From: Myxococcales bacterium
GTDB lineage: Bacteria > Myxococcota_A > Polyangia > Polyangiales > Ga0077539
Reading direction: 5' to 3'
Assembly (NCBI GenBank): GCA_030652255.1
Contig: JAUSAZ010000149.1
Span: forward strand, 37,164 to 101,163
DNA length: 64,000 nucleotides
Shown here: positions 43,757 through 50,990 of the stretch, in pieces
Layout of the letters: each line of letters starts with the position of its first letter
How positions within the stretch are numbered: position 1 is the stretch's first letter
The notes under the pieces: generated by a model
Seen by the model: the letters and a program-made list of their open reading frames with translations, nothing else
What the model was told of the DNA's origin: nothing
Databases searched by the model: none
Position numbers and translations under genes: made by a program

Positions 43757-43873
43757 GCTCGGAGCGTACGCGCGTCGTGGCCTTCGGGTCGATGGGATCG
43801 CCATATTGCCGTCATGGTAACATCGTGGTAAGACGAGCGCCAGTAGCCCCACGACGGGGCGGCGGAGGTGGCG
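43757..43873. promoter_or_regulatory. Divergent promoter with 11-bp-spaced repeats
   Basis: TGGTAA occurs at 43815-43820 and 43826-43831, exactly one helical turn apart. On the minus strand TTACCA and CAATAT are 17 bases apart (a weak -35/-10 pair, 43804-43831); on the plus strand TTGCCG (43806-43811) and TAAGAC (43829-43834) are also 17 bases apart. The overlapping promoters and repeats match an autoregulated divergent switch. Confidence 0.5.
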
Positions 43874-44206
43874 ATGGCGACGAATCGGGTTGAGGCGGAG
43901 TGCCCGGAGTGCAAGCGCTCGCGGCAGGTGCGAGGTGATGGGACGTTCGCGCAGCACAGCGAGAGCGGGTTCTTCGGGGGCTCGACGTGGACCAAGCGAC
44001 CGTGCCCCGGGTCGGGCGAGTCCGCGCTCGCCGCCCTGCGCGCGGCGAAGCGGTCGCAGCTTCTGCGCGCGGCGGACGATGCCGCGAAGCGGGTCGAGAG
44101 CGAGCGCCCCCGCTACGCCGAGGCGAAGAAGTGGATGGACGACGCCGAGGCCGACCTCGCCGCCGCGCGTGCCGCCGTCGAGGCCTTCGACGCGGAGGTC
44201 GCATGA
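43874..44206 (+). CDS. Zinc-knuckle plus coiled-coil protein, unknown
   Basis: 110 residues. CPECKRSRQVRGDGTFAQHSESGFFG followed by KRPCPGSGE forms a C/H zinc site; a helical coil follows (ADDAAKRVESERPRYAEAKKWMDDAEADLAAARAAVEAF). The plan matches the gene at 42847. First gene of the rightward block after the divergent promoter. Confidence 0.55.
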   Translation: MATNRVEAECPECKRSRQVRGDGTFAQHSESGFFGGSTWTKRPCPGSGESALAALRAAKRSQLLRAADDAAKRVESERPRYAEAKKWMDDAEADLAAARAAVEAFDAEVA

Positions 44207-44949
44207 CCACCCCCCACACGCCCGTCGCCCTCCCGGCCGACGAGCTCGCGGCGATCGGCGCGCGGGCAGAGGCGGCGACGCCGTGGACGCCCGCAGCGTG
44301 CGACCTGCACACGGGCGAGGACGGCCCCTACGCCCTCCAGGGCGCGACCATCGGCGGCACGCTGGTCACGCTCGGTGACACCTACGAGGGCAGCACCGAG
44401 GACTGGCTGCTCATCGCCCACGCGCGCACCGACGTCCCCGCGCTCCTCCGCCACATCGCCGCCCTCGACGCCGCCCACGCGGCTGCGGTCGCGGCTGCGG
44501 TGGCGGCGGAGACGGCGCGGTGCGGCGCCGACGAACAGGCGCGCTTCGCCCGATGGCTGCGGTTGCACGACGAGGGCGTGACGGCATGGGAGGCTGCGAC
44601 GGAGTTGCAGGAGTGCGCGTGGCCCATGGAGTTGCTCTCGGAGCGCACGGACCCGCCCTCCGACACGATCTCCGCGCCGCAGTCGTTCACGCTCACGATC
44701 GGCGGCGAACCCGTCAGGATGGACGTGGCGCACGTCGACCGCGTGCTCGACGGACGCCGCGAGTTGTTCTGGTCGACGCGGGTCCACACGAAGTCCGCGG
44801 GGCTGCGCACCTACGATCACCACCACAGCGGCAACAGCCGCATGGAGGCGATCGGGTGGACGTTGCAGGTCCTCGCGGGCGAGGGCATGGAGCCGTCGGC
44901 GATGACGTGGGGCGCCGACGCCATCGCCGCGCGGGCGGGTGCCCGATGA
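44203..44949 (+). CDS. Phage protein with repeated 'HARTDVPALLRHIA' helix, unknown
   Basis: 248 residues. The first third (ELAAIGARAEAATPWTPAACDLHTGEDGPYALQG.. DTYEGSTEDWLLIAHARTDVPALLRHIAALDA) resembles the short 'ea31-type' phage segments (ARAEAATPGPW..I..ARTDVPALL) found in many actinobacterial and proteobacterial phages. The rest is mixed, with a His-rich THDHHHSGNS-like stretch. ATG overlaps upstream stop. Role unknown. Confidence 0.55.
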   Translation: MTTPHTPVALPADELAAIGARAEAATPWTPAACDLHTGEDGPYALQGATIGGTLVTLGDTYEGSTEDWLLIAHARTDVPALLRHIAALDAAHAAAVAAAVAAETARCGADEQARFARWLRLHDEGVTAWEAATELQECAWPMELLSERTDPPSDTISAPQSFTLTIGGEPVRMDVAHVDRVLDGRRELFWSTRVHTKSAGLRTYDHHHSGNSRMEAIGWTLQVLAGEGMEPSAMTWGADAIAARAGAR

Positions 44950-45635
44950 GCGAGCGGGTCACGACGGAGCGGACGACAGAGCTGCTCGATGCCCTTGCGC
45001 TGCCGTGCGCTCGCCGCAGCGACGATGACGCGTGTGGGCACTGCAACGCGTGCTGCGGCCACATGGGAGCGACGGCCACGCTCCGGCGCGTCGCGCCCGA
45101 CCTCGCCGCCGCCCTCCTCGACGCCCGCGCCGACCTCGCCGCGGAGCGCACGCGGCGGGAGGCGGCGGAGGCGAGTGTGGCCCAGCTTCGCGCCGACCTG
45201 GAGCGCGCGGACTTCGACCGCCAGCGCGTCGAGGGGGAGCGCGACGGCGCCGAGACGGTGGCCGACGTCGAGAGAGCCCGCGCCGACTCCGCGGAGTCCC
45301 GGCTCGCCGCCATCGTGGGGGCGGTGCGGGCGGAGCGGGAGTGCGAGGAGAATGTGCGCGCCGCCACGGCCGAGTGCGAGCGGCTGCTGCGCGGCACACA
45401 ACGGGCGTTCGACTTGGCGAAGCGCGACCTCACGGACGCCGACACCGCCCTCGCCACTGCCCGCGCGGGACTGCGTACCGCCCTCGACGCCCTCCTCGCA
45501 GGCGCCCCCGCGCCCGCGGTGGTCCCCGCCGACGTGGTGCGGCGGTACCTCGCGGCGCTCGACGCTCTCCCCGGCGATAGTGCGACCGAGCGCACCGCAC
45601 GCACCGCGCTCGACGCGGCCCTGGGGGCGACGTGA
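44946..45635 (+). CDS. Coiled-coil protein with N-terminal Cys knuckle, unknown
   Basis: 229 residues. CARRSDDDACGHCNACCGHMG near the N-terminus, then a long coiled coil (LDARADLAAERTRREAAEASVAQLRADLERADFDRQRVEGE). Overlaps the upstream stop by 4 bases and the next GTG by 4. Similar in style to the gene at 10087. Confidence 0.55.
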   Translation: MSERVTTERTTELLDALALPCARRSDDDACGHCNACCGHMGATATLRRVAPDLAAALLDARADLAAERTRREAAEASVAQLRADLERADFDRQRVEGERDGAETVADVERARADSAESRLAAIVGAVRAERECEENVRAATAECERLLRGTQRAFDLAKRDLTDADTALATARAGLRTALDALLAGAPAPAVVPADVVRRYLAALDALPGDSATERTARTALDAALGAT

Positions 45636-45883
45636 GCGCGGCGAAGGAGCGGGCGGAAGAGGTCGCGGCGATGCCGCACGTCCAGCGGTGGGTGAAGCGC
45701 CTGCGGAAGCTGTGCGCTGACATGCCGCCCGAGGTGTGGGTGTTCTCGGAGAGCGGCAGCCCGCACGTCATGGCATATGCGCCCGACGGAGATCCTTACG
45801 AGGACGGGGACGGGGGCGCCGACCAGGACAGCATCGTCGCGTCGCCCAGCGGACGGGGCCGATGGGACGGAGGTGGATGGTGA
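45632..45883 (+). CDS. Small acidic phage protein, unknown
   Basis: 83 residues from a GTG overlap. HVQRWVKRLRKLCADMPPEVWVFSESGSPHVMAYAPDGDPYEDGDGG has a helix-strand-strand order, then a Gly/Asp tail. Not recognised. Confidence 0.5.
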   Translation: MSAAKERAEEVAAMPHVQRWVKRLRKLCADMPPEVWVFSESGSPHVMAYAPDGDPYEDGDGGADQDSIVASPSGRGRWDGGGW

Positions 45884-46287
45884 CCCACGCCGTCGCCAAG
45901 GTCTGCGCCGCCATCAACGCCGACGACGCCGGGGTGCACCTCGACGCCGACGAGATGCGCGAGGTCATCGACGCGCTCGACGAACGGGAGCGCGCGATCG
46001 GGCGAGAGCGCACCCGCGCCGACGCCGCCGAGGCCGAATGCGCCCGGCTGCGGGGCGAGCTCGCCGCGGCGTGTGCGGAGCGCGACGAGGCGCGGGCTGT
46101 GGTCGCGGGGCGGGCGGTGGCGCCGTCGCGCGTGGCCCTGCCCGTCGCTGCCCCGGCCTACGAGCACCCGGGGTGCCACTCGGACGACGACGGGCATTGC
46201 GAGTGGGCCGAGTGCCCGCAGATCCGCGACAACGAGCCGCACGCCACCGGCCGCCACTGCCCGCGCGATCTACGAGGCGACGAATGA
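45880..46287 (+). CDS. Coiled-coil protein with C-terminal His/Cys site, unknown
   Basis: 135 residues. GTG at 45880 (6 bases after GGAGG) is favoured over the ATG at 45877. The N-terminal half is a coiled coil (DERERAIGRERTRADAAEAECARLRGEL); the end has HPGCHSDDDGHCEWAECPQI, with five possible metal ligands. Confidence 0.5.
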   Translation: MTHAVAKVCAAINADDAGVHLDADEMREVIDALDERERAIGRERTRADAAEAECARLRGELAAACAERDEARAVVAGRAVAPSRVALPVAAPAYEHPGCHSDDDGHCEWAECPQIRDNEPHATGRHCPRDLRGDE

Positions 46288-46325
46288 GCGACGGCACCCC
46301 CTGCGCCTGGCCGGTGGCGCCATGA
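46284..46325 (+). CDS. Micro-ORF, 13 residues, between coupled genes
   Basis: Reads MSDGTPCAWPVAP. It starts in the stop of the upstream gene (ATGA) and its TGA overlaps the ATG at 46322 (ATGA). The perfect chaining on both sides mirrors the micro-ORFs at 9754-9869. It may be a re-initiation relay. Confidence 0.35.
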   Translation: MSDGTPCAWPVAP

Positions 46326-46594
46326 CCGCCCTCTCCCTACTCGCCGCCGTCGCCCTCGTCGCCCTCGCGGCGTGGCTGCGCGCGGCGTGGCGTCGGCGTC
46401 GGGCTGCGCGCGTCGAGCGCGAGTGGGCGGCGACCTGCGCCCGCGCCCCGTGGCGCGTCGCGGCGGCGCTCGACGGCGGGCCGCTGGTGTTGGCGCTGGG
46501 CGACGACGCGCTGCGGCTGTGGTGGGAGGACGAGGGGCGGGCGAGGTACCCGGGGCTCGCGGCGATGGAACGACGGACGGAGGAGAGACGATGA
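46322..46594 (+). CDS. Small membrane protein, unknown
   Basis: 90 residues. N-terminal membrane helix (MTALSLLAAVALVALAAWL) followed by an Arg-rich segment and a small domain (PLVLALGDDALRLWWEDEG). Positive-inside pattern predicts cytoplasmic C-terminus. Overlaps the next ATG. Confidence 0.5.
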   Translation: MTALSLLAAVALVALAAWLRAAWRRRRAARVEREWAATCARAPWRVAAALDGGPLVLALGDDALRLWWEDEGRARYPGLAAMERRTEERR

Positions 46595-46881
46595 CCCCGC
46601 TGCTACTGCCCCTCATCGAACACCCGCGCAAAGCGAAGCGCGTCCCGAAGCCCCCGCGCCCGCCGAAGCCGCCGCGCGACCCGCACGCGCCCATCCCCCT
46701 TCGCGACCCTCGCGGCGTGGTGCGCGCGTATGCCTGCGTCCACTGCCGCCGCGTGATGGCGCCGCAGTTCCACGGCGCGGCCAACCAACGCTATGTCTTG
46801 GAGCGCAGCCGCGAGGAAGCCGCGGGGCACTGCGTCTGCGGCGGCTGCGGCGCCACGATCGAACGCGAATCGCGTATGTGA
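46591..46881 (+). CDS. Pro-rich zinc-finger protein, unknown
   Basis: 96 residues. A Pro/Lys/Arg-rich lead (RKAKRVPKPPRPPKPPRDP) precedes YACVHCRRVM and CVCGGCGATIE, one likely zinc site. The stop is TGA at 46879-46881 and the same frame stays open after it (see findings), joining a second Cys-rich stretch. Confidence 0.5.
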   Translation: MTPLLLPLIEHPRKAKRVPKPPRPPKPPRDPHAPIPLRDPRGVVRAYACVHCRRVMAPQFHGAANQRYVLERSREEAAGHCVCGGCGATIERESRM

Positions 46882-46944
46882 CAGAGCACCTGCGCTGCCT
46901 GCGAAGCGAAGCGGCAGGCCGACCAACCGGCGCCGACGGGCGAG

Positions 46945-47082
46945 ATGGTCCAGTGCCCCGACTGCAAGGGCGCGCGTCGGCTCGCGGCGACCACGCCCGA
47001 CGGGCGCGCGGTGATGGCCGACTGCGCGCGGTGCGACGGTGACGGCGACGTGTGGCAGCCGCTCGCGACGGTGGCGCCGTGA
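46945..47082 (+). CDS. Small zinc-ribbon protein
   Basis: 45 residues from ATG 46945: MVQCPDCKGARRLAATTPDG then CARCDGDGDVW, a DnaJ-type CxxCxG pair. It is in the same frame as the preceding gene, and just upstream in that frame is CAACEAKRQ, with no start codon for it; the true start is therefore uncertain. The next GTG overlaps its stop. Confidence 0.45.
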   Translation: MVQCPDCKGARRLAATTPDGRAVMADCARCDGDGDVWQPLATVAP

Positions 47083-47378
47083 CCCCCGCCCCGACCTACG
47101 CCGACGCCCTCGCGGCGTGCGTGGTAGCGTTCGGCGAGCCGTCGTGGTCGCACGCTACCGACGCCCGCGCCGATGCGTGGTGGCCTGCGCCGGGCGCTCC
47201 CGACGACGGCGCCATGGTCCACGGCGTGTGCCTCTCCCGCGGGGCGCACGGCGTGTTCCTGCGCGCGGGCGACGGCAACCTGACGACGCTCTGGACGATC
47301 GCGCAGGGCATCGGCGACGTGTACCCGCTCCCCGACGCCATCGCCGCCGCCGGGGCGTGGCTGCGGGGTGAGCGGTGA
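47079..47378 (+). CDS. Small phage protein, unknown
   Basis: 99 residues from a GTG overlapping the upstream stop. YADALAACVVAFGEPSWSHATDARADAWWPAPGAPDDGAMVHGVCLSRGAHGVFLRAGDG looks like one compact alpha/beta domain. The next GTG overlaps its stop. Not recognised. Confidence 0.5.
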   Translation: MTPAPTYADALAACVVAFGEPSWSHATDARADAWWPAPGAPDDGAMVHGVCLSRGAHGVFLRAGDGNLTTLWTIAQGIGDVYPLPDAIAAAGAWLRGER

Positions 47379-47914
47379 CGGCCGACGACGCGCGGGCGCC
47401 CGACCGTCCGGTGATCTTCCTCGACTTCGACGGCCCGCTGACGCACGCGCGCTACCTCGCGTCGCAGTTGCCCGGCGTCGAGCACCACTCGCCGCAGGAT
47501 GAGGAGTGGTCCGACCGGCTCGACCCTGCGGCGGTGGCGCGCGTCGGGCGCATCATGGAGGCGACGGGGGCGCGGGTGGTGGTCATCTCGGCGTGGCGCC
47601 AGACCATGAGCACCGGGCAGCTCGCGCGGCACCTCCGACGGCGCGGGCTCCCGCTGCGATCGGCCTACGACGTCGACCGCACGCCCGTCACGGGCGACCG
47701 TTGCGAGGAGATCCGCGCATGGCTCGACGCCCACGCGATGGTCGACCGCTTCGTGGTGATCGACGATGAGCCGCGCGCATGGGGGCCCGACCGCCTCGTC
47801 TGCCCGACGTGGGCGGAGGGGTTGACGGACGCCGACGTCGACCGCGCCGTCGCCATCCTCGCCGCCCCCACCGTCCCCCCGGGCGTCGTGCTCCGCGCCT
47901 ACGCCGCGGGCTGA
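47375..47914 (+). CDS. HAD-family phosphatase (Swiss Army Knife/PNKP-like)
   Basis: 179 residues from a GTG. Motif I FLDFDGPL (D17, D19), motif II VVISAW, and the C-terminal FVVIDDEP are HAD features. Phage proteins of this size in the HAD 'Swiss Army Knife' group act as 3'-phosphatases on nucleic-acid ends. Last gene of the rightward block; its stop is 3 bases from the end of an opposite-strand frame. Confidence 0.7.
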   Translation: MTADDARAPDRPVIFLDFDGPLTHARYLASQLPGVEHHSPQDEEWSDRLDPAAVARVGRIMEATGARVVVISAWRQTMSTGQLARHLRRRGLPLRSAYDVDRTPVTGDRCEEIRAWLDAHAMVDRFVVIDDEPRAWGPDRLVCPTWAEGLTDADVDRAVAILAAPTVPPGVVLRAYAAG

Positions 47915-47917
47915 CGC

Positions 47918-48100
47918 TCACCCGATCCCCTCGACGCCCACGACGCCCCGCGCTCGGAGCACGGCGAGCGCGCCCTCCCTGCACCCGGGGCACACCGCCC
48001 ACGCGCGAGAGGGCGTCGTCAGGCGCCAGCGGGCGCGGCGACGGCAGCGGCGGGCTGTGGCGGCGCTGGTGATCGTGTACTGCTCGCAGCGGGGGCGCAT
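47918..48100 (-). CDS. Possible small Cys protein
   Basis: 60 residues: MRPRCEQYTITSAATARRCRRR, then AWAVCPGCREGALAVLRARGV. Four Cys (one CxxC) could bind zinc, like its phage neighbours. Convergent with the HAD gene. The supporting evidence is short-range, and the inverted repeat just upstream (48103-48128) would suit its promoter. Confidence 0.4.
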   Translation of the reverse strand: MRPRCEQYTITSAATARRCRRRARWRLTTPSRAWAVCPGCREGALAVLRARGVVGVEGIG

Positions 48101-48102
48101 GG

Positions 48103-48128
48103 CGTCAGGATTCTTACGCCACCTGACG
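48103..48128. repeat. 7-bp inverted repeat upstream of the small minus-strand gene
   Basis: CGTCAGG (48103-48109) and CCTGACG (48122-48128) flank ATTCTTACGCCA. It directly precedes the ATG at 48100 on the minus strand, so it may be an operator or a transcript hairpin. Confidence 0.35.
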
Positions 48129-48220
48129 ATGCAGACGCACGGCCGGGCCTACGGGGTATGTCCGCGACCCGTTGGGGTCACCGAAGGAATCACCCGTGTG
48201 AGAGCGGGTTTTCCACTCCA

Positions 48221-48266
48221 GAGCCTCCGGATCAAATCGTCGCGAGACGAGGCGATCCGGGGGCTC
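48221..48266. terminator. Long hairpin at the prophage/host border
   Basis: GAGCCTCCGGATC (48221-48233) pairs with GATCCGGGGGCTC (48254-48266) in 12 of 13 positions. The 20-base loop has an inner TCGTC-GCGA-GACGA stem. It is 40 bases beyond the transporter's 3' end (minus strand), so it may terminate that transcript, but no T-run follows on either strand. It could also be an attachment-site palindrome. Not a tRNA: no acceptor/T-loop layout. Confidence 0.45.
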
Positions 48267-48305
48267 TCGTGTTTGTGACTACCGACGCGCCAGCATTGCG
48301 TCTTG

Positions 48306-49355
48306 TCAGTGGCGGTGGCGATGGTGGGCGTCGGGGGTGTGCGGGTGGTCGTGCGCGAGCGGCGCGTGGTGGTGGGCGTGGGCGTGGGGCTCCCCCGGCG
48401 GGTCGGCGGAGACGTGCGCGTGCCGGTGGTGCTCGTCGTGGACGTGCGCGTGGGCGTGGTCGAGCGCCTCGTGGGTGTGCCCGTGGCCGTGCCGCTCACG
48501 CAGGAGCAGCGCGACGCCCGCCGCCATGACGGCCATCGCGAGCCCGTCGGACCACCCGAGGCGCTCGCCCGTGAGGGCGGTCGCGGCCAGCGCGCCGAGG
48601 AAGGGCGCCGTGGCGAAGTACGCCGCCTCCCGCGCGGCGCCCACGAGCCGCAGCGCGTAGGCGTCGAGGACCACGCTCGCGCCGTAGCTCACGCTCCCCA
48701 GGGCGAGCGCCGCCGCGGTGATGCGGGCGGAGGGGAGCCGTCCCGCGAGGGCCAGGCCGAGGGCCAGGTTGAAGGATCCGGCGGCCAGCGTCTTCACCCG
48801 GACGAGCGCGAACGGGTCGCGCAGCGAGAGCCGCTGGGTGACGTTGTTGTCGAGCGCCCAGGCCGCGCAGGCGCCCGCGAGCAGCAGCACCCCCGGCGTG
48901 TCCGCGCGGTGCGCCCCCGGCTGGACCCGGAGGATCACGGCGCCCGCGAGGATGAGCACCATCGCCCCCGCCGCGTAGCGCCCGAGGTGCTCACGGAACG
49001 CGAGGACGGCGAGCGCGATCGTGAAGGGCGCCTCCAGGTTGAGCAGCAGCGCGCCCGTGACGGCGCTCGTGCGCTGGAGCCCGAGCAGCATGAGGAGCGG
49101 CCCCGCGACGCCGCCCGCCAGCACGAGGACCGCGAGCTTCGGCACGTCGGCCCTGACGAGCGGCGCCTCCGTCGTCGCCGGGCGCACAGCCCGGAAGAGC
49201 GTCAGCGCGAGGCCCGCGCCCAGGTAGAGCAGGCCCGCGAGCACCTGCGGGCTCAGGTCTCCGAGCAGTCGCTTCGAGAGCGGCGCCGACACGCCGAAGA
49301 GTGCCGCTGCCAGGAGCCCCAGCGCCGCCCCCCTGGGCGCCTCCGCGCGGCTCAC
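48306..49355 (-). CDS. EamA/DMT-superfamily transporter with His-rich C-terminal tail
   Basis: 349 residues from a GTG at 49355 (VSRAEAPRGAALGLLAAALFGVSAPLSK). About ten hydrophobic helices in two repeats of five, with VTGALLLNLEAPFTIALAVLAFREHLG and the second-repeat AYFATAPFLGALAATALTGERLGWSDGLA, are EamA signatures. The C-terminal 60 residues are a His/Asp-rich tail (HGHGHTHEALDHAHAHVHDEHHRHAH), suggesting metal binding. Function is likely metabolite or metal-linked export; substrate unknown. It appears to be a host gene. Confidence 0.85.
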   Translation of the reverse strand: MSRAEAPRGAALGLLAAALFGVSAPLSKRLLGDLSPQVLAGLLYLGAGLALTLFRAVRPATTEAPLVRADVPKLAVLVLAGGVAGPLLMLLGLQRTSAVTGALLLNLEAPFTIALAVLAFREHLGRYAAGAMVLILAGAVILRVQPGAHRADTPGVLLLAGACAAWALDNNVTQRLSLRDPFALVRVKTLAAGSFNLALGLALAGRLPSARITAAALALGSVSYGASVVLDAYALRLVGAAREAAYFATAPFLGALAATALTGERLGWSDGLAMAVMAAGVALLLRERHGHGHTHEALDHAHAHVHDEHHRHAHVSADPPGEPHAHAHHHAPLAHDHPHTPDAHHRHRH

Positions 49356-49552
49356 GCGCAGGCCTCGCCGACGGACGCCGTAGCGACCTGCCGCGGCTTT
49401 CGCACGGACAGGCCAGACAGGGGGTAGAGCGTTGGGACGACGACCACGACTTCGAGGATGCACGGTACAACGCCCCGAGACGGTCGGCGTCGGCGCCCTG
49501 CCCGACACGCTGCATGAATCGCCCGCCGGACCTTTGAGGGGATGACAGCAGT
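49356..49552. promoter_or_regulatory. Divergent intergenic region, transporter/superoxide dismutase
   Basis: This 197-base gap lies between two divergent genes and must hold both promoters. A GAGGGG ribosome-binding site lies about 11 bases before ATG 49553. No clear -10/-35 pair was found. Confidence 0.35.
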
Positions 49553-50278
49553 ATGAACACCATCGACCGCAGGGATTTCGGTGCCGTGGCGCTGGGCGCC
49601 GCTGCCGCGACGCTCCTCCATGACCGCGAGGCCGCAGCCCAGCCGCGTCGCTCGGACGCCGGGGCGCCCCGCAGCCCGAGCCCGGCGGCGGCTGCCATCG
49701 TGCCGCTGCCCTTCGCGCCCGCGTCGCTGCCGGGGCTCTCGGAGCGGATGCTGGTCTCGCACCACGACAACAACTACGGCGGCGCGGTGCGCAAGCTGAA
49801 CGAGATCCGCGCGCAGCTCGCGGGCGCCGACCCGGCGCAGTCGGGCGCGTACTGGAGCCTCTACGGCTCGCTCAAGGCGGCCGAGCTCGCCGCGCGCAAC
49901 AGTGCCCTCCTGCACGAGCTCTACTTCGCCAACCTCGCCGCTGGGCAGCAGCCGCCGGCCGCGCTCGCGACGATGATCACGCAGCGCTTCGGCTCGCTCG
50001 ACCGCCTGCGCGCGCAGATGCTCGGGGCGGCCAAGGCGGCCAACGGATGGATCGTGCTCGTTGCCGACGGCACGACCCGCACGCTGGAGATCGTCCAGAC
50101 GGAGAGCCACGCCATGGGCGGTTGGAGCGCCACGCCGCTGCTGGTGCTGGACGCCTACGAGCACGCCTACGCGATCGACTATGGCGCCAACAAGCCCGGC
50201 TACTTCGACGCCTTCTGGCGCAACGTCGGCTGGAGCGCCGTCCACGAGCGGGCCGCGCGCGCGCTGGCCCGAGGGTGA
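49553..50278 (+). CDS. Superoxide dismutase (Fe/Mn family), Tat-exported
   Basis: 241 residues. The N-terminus MNTIDRRDFGAVALGAAAAT is a twin-arginine (RRDFG) signal; an Ala/Pro-rich link follows. The Fe/Mn dismutase core has SHHDNNYGG (first His ligand), LLHELYF (second His) and DAYEHAYAIDYGANKPGYFDAFW (Asp and His ligands). It converts superoxide to peroxide and oxygen in the periplasm. The family is usually 190-200 residues after signal removal, as here. Host gene. Confidence 0.85.
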   Translation: MNTIDRRDFGAVALGAAAATLLHDREAAAQPRRSDAGAPRSPSPAAAAIVPLPFAPASLPGLSERMLVSHHDNNYGGAVRKLNEIRAQLAGADPAQSGAYWSLYGSLKAAELAARNSALLHELYFANLAAGQQPPAALATMITQRFGSLDRLRAQMLGAAKAANGWIVLVADGTTRTLEIVQTESHAMGGWSATPLLVLDAYEHAYAIDYGANKPGYFDAFWRNVGWSAVHERAARALARG

Positions 50279-50399
50279 AGGCGTGGCGGTCGTCGCCCTT
50301 CGCCTCGACAATGACGGCGACCCTCGCGGCTCGCGGCCGCCGGTAGGCATCGCCGGGTCGATCTGTTGATGGTCGCGTAGAAGCGGAGGTTTCGTGAGG

Positions 50400-50428
50400 G
50401 GCCCGACGGCGGGGTGACTCGTCGGGCT
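50400..50428. terminator. Hairpin downstream of superoxide dismutase
   Basis: GCCCGACG (50401-50408) pairs with CGTCGGGC (50420-50427) with an 11-base loop. A second hairpin CGGGAG/CTCCCG (about 50450-50468) follows. They lie 120 bases after the dismutase stop, at the junction with the DISARM remnant. No T-run, so termination is uncertain. Confidence 0.4.
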
Positions 50429-50479
50429 CCCTGCGGTGGCTTGAAGGCCCGGGAGCTTCTACCTCCCGAGCCTTCGGTC

Positions 50480-50990
50480 ACCCTGGCGGTGCCGTGCGGC
50501 GACACGCTGTTGTTCGTACGCCATCGCCGCGTCGTCCCCTCCCCGGAGGCCCGGCACGACGCCGGTGCTCCCTTTCGATCTCGCCCAGTCGTTTCGCGTG
50601 TTCCGCTACGAGGCCCGTGACTGCGGCGTCCTGATCGCTCTGTGCCTGCGCAGCGATCGCGGGCACGACCTTGTACTCGCCCTGCAGGTCCGAGCTCACC
50701 GGCATCAGCTGCGTGAAGCCCGCCTGCGCTCGCCCTTGCAGCCGCCCGCCGTGCCTCGCGCGGGCCCGAGAGCGCGGGCGACTCGACCTGCACCCACGAC
50801 ACCGCACCCAGATGTCCGCGAAGTCCCCGGAGGCGCCCTCTTCCAGGGTCAGCCGGGGGTGTTCGCACCGCTCTGGGCCGCGCTCCTGGTGGACGAAGGA
50901 CAGCCACGGGAACTCCTGCAGGTGTCCCCGCACGCAGGCCGCCACGAAGCGCACCGGCACGCAGACCCCGCCGCTCCGGCGGTTGTCGCA
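50480..50990 (-). pseudogene. drmB: DrmB (DUF1998-like) remnant
   Basis: After the drmA end, the frame reads CDNRRSGGVCVPVRFVAACVRGHLQEFPWLSFVHQ then CEHPRLTLEEGASGDFADIWVRCRGC. This is the conserved middle of DISARM DrmB (RFV-AC--GHL--FPW---VH and C--C pattern). The usual N-terminal part is missing, so a deletion has fused drmA's end to drmB's middle. After about 50789 the frame stays open but no longer resembles DrmB. Ends near 50478; not functional as DrmB. Confidence 0.6.

Larger units (their letters stand above)
1..48220. mobile_element. Prophage, Mu-like contractile-tail type, left end not in view
   Basis: The stretch holds a lysogeny switch, replication genes, terminase, portal, capsid, sheath, tube, tape measure, baseplate, fibre and lysis genes in canonical phage order. 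The virion proteins follow the phage Mu order (gp28/gp29/I/T/gp36/gp37/L/M/gp41/tape/gp43-gp48), but no MuA transposase or MuB ATPase is visible, and an AEP-type primase-helicase occupies the replication module. The right limit is placed before a large hairpin at 48221-48266, because the next genes (transporter, superoxide dismutase) are ordinary chromosomal ones. No att direct repeat was found, so both limits are approximate. Most modules look complete, so the prophage may be functional; this is an inference. Confidence 0.85.

Noticed and set aside
48180..48290. tRNA gene at the prophage edge
   Set aside because: A 13-bp stem with an inner hairpin does not fit a cloverleaf, and no T-loop sequence is present.
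50414..50620. Small plus-strand gene of 68 residues opposite the drmB remnant
   Set aside because: Pro/Arg-rich, no ribosome-binding site, no recognisable domain; overlaps a decayed region.
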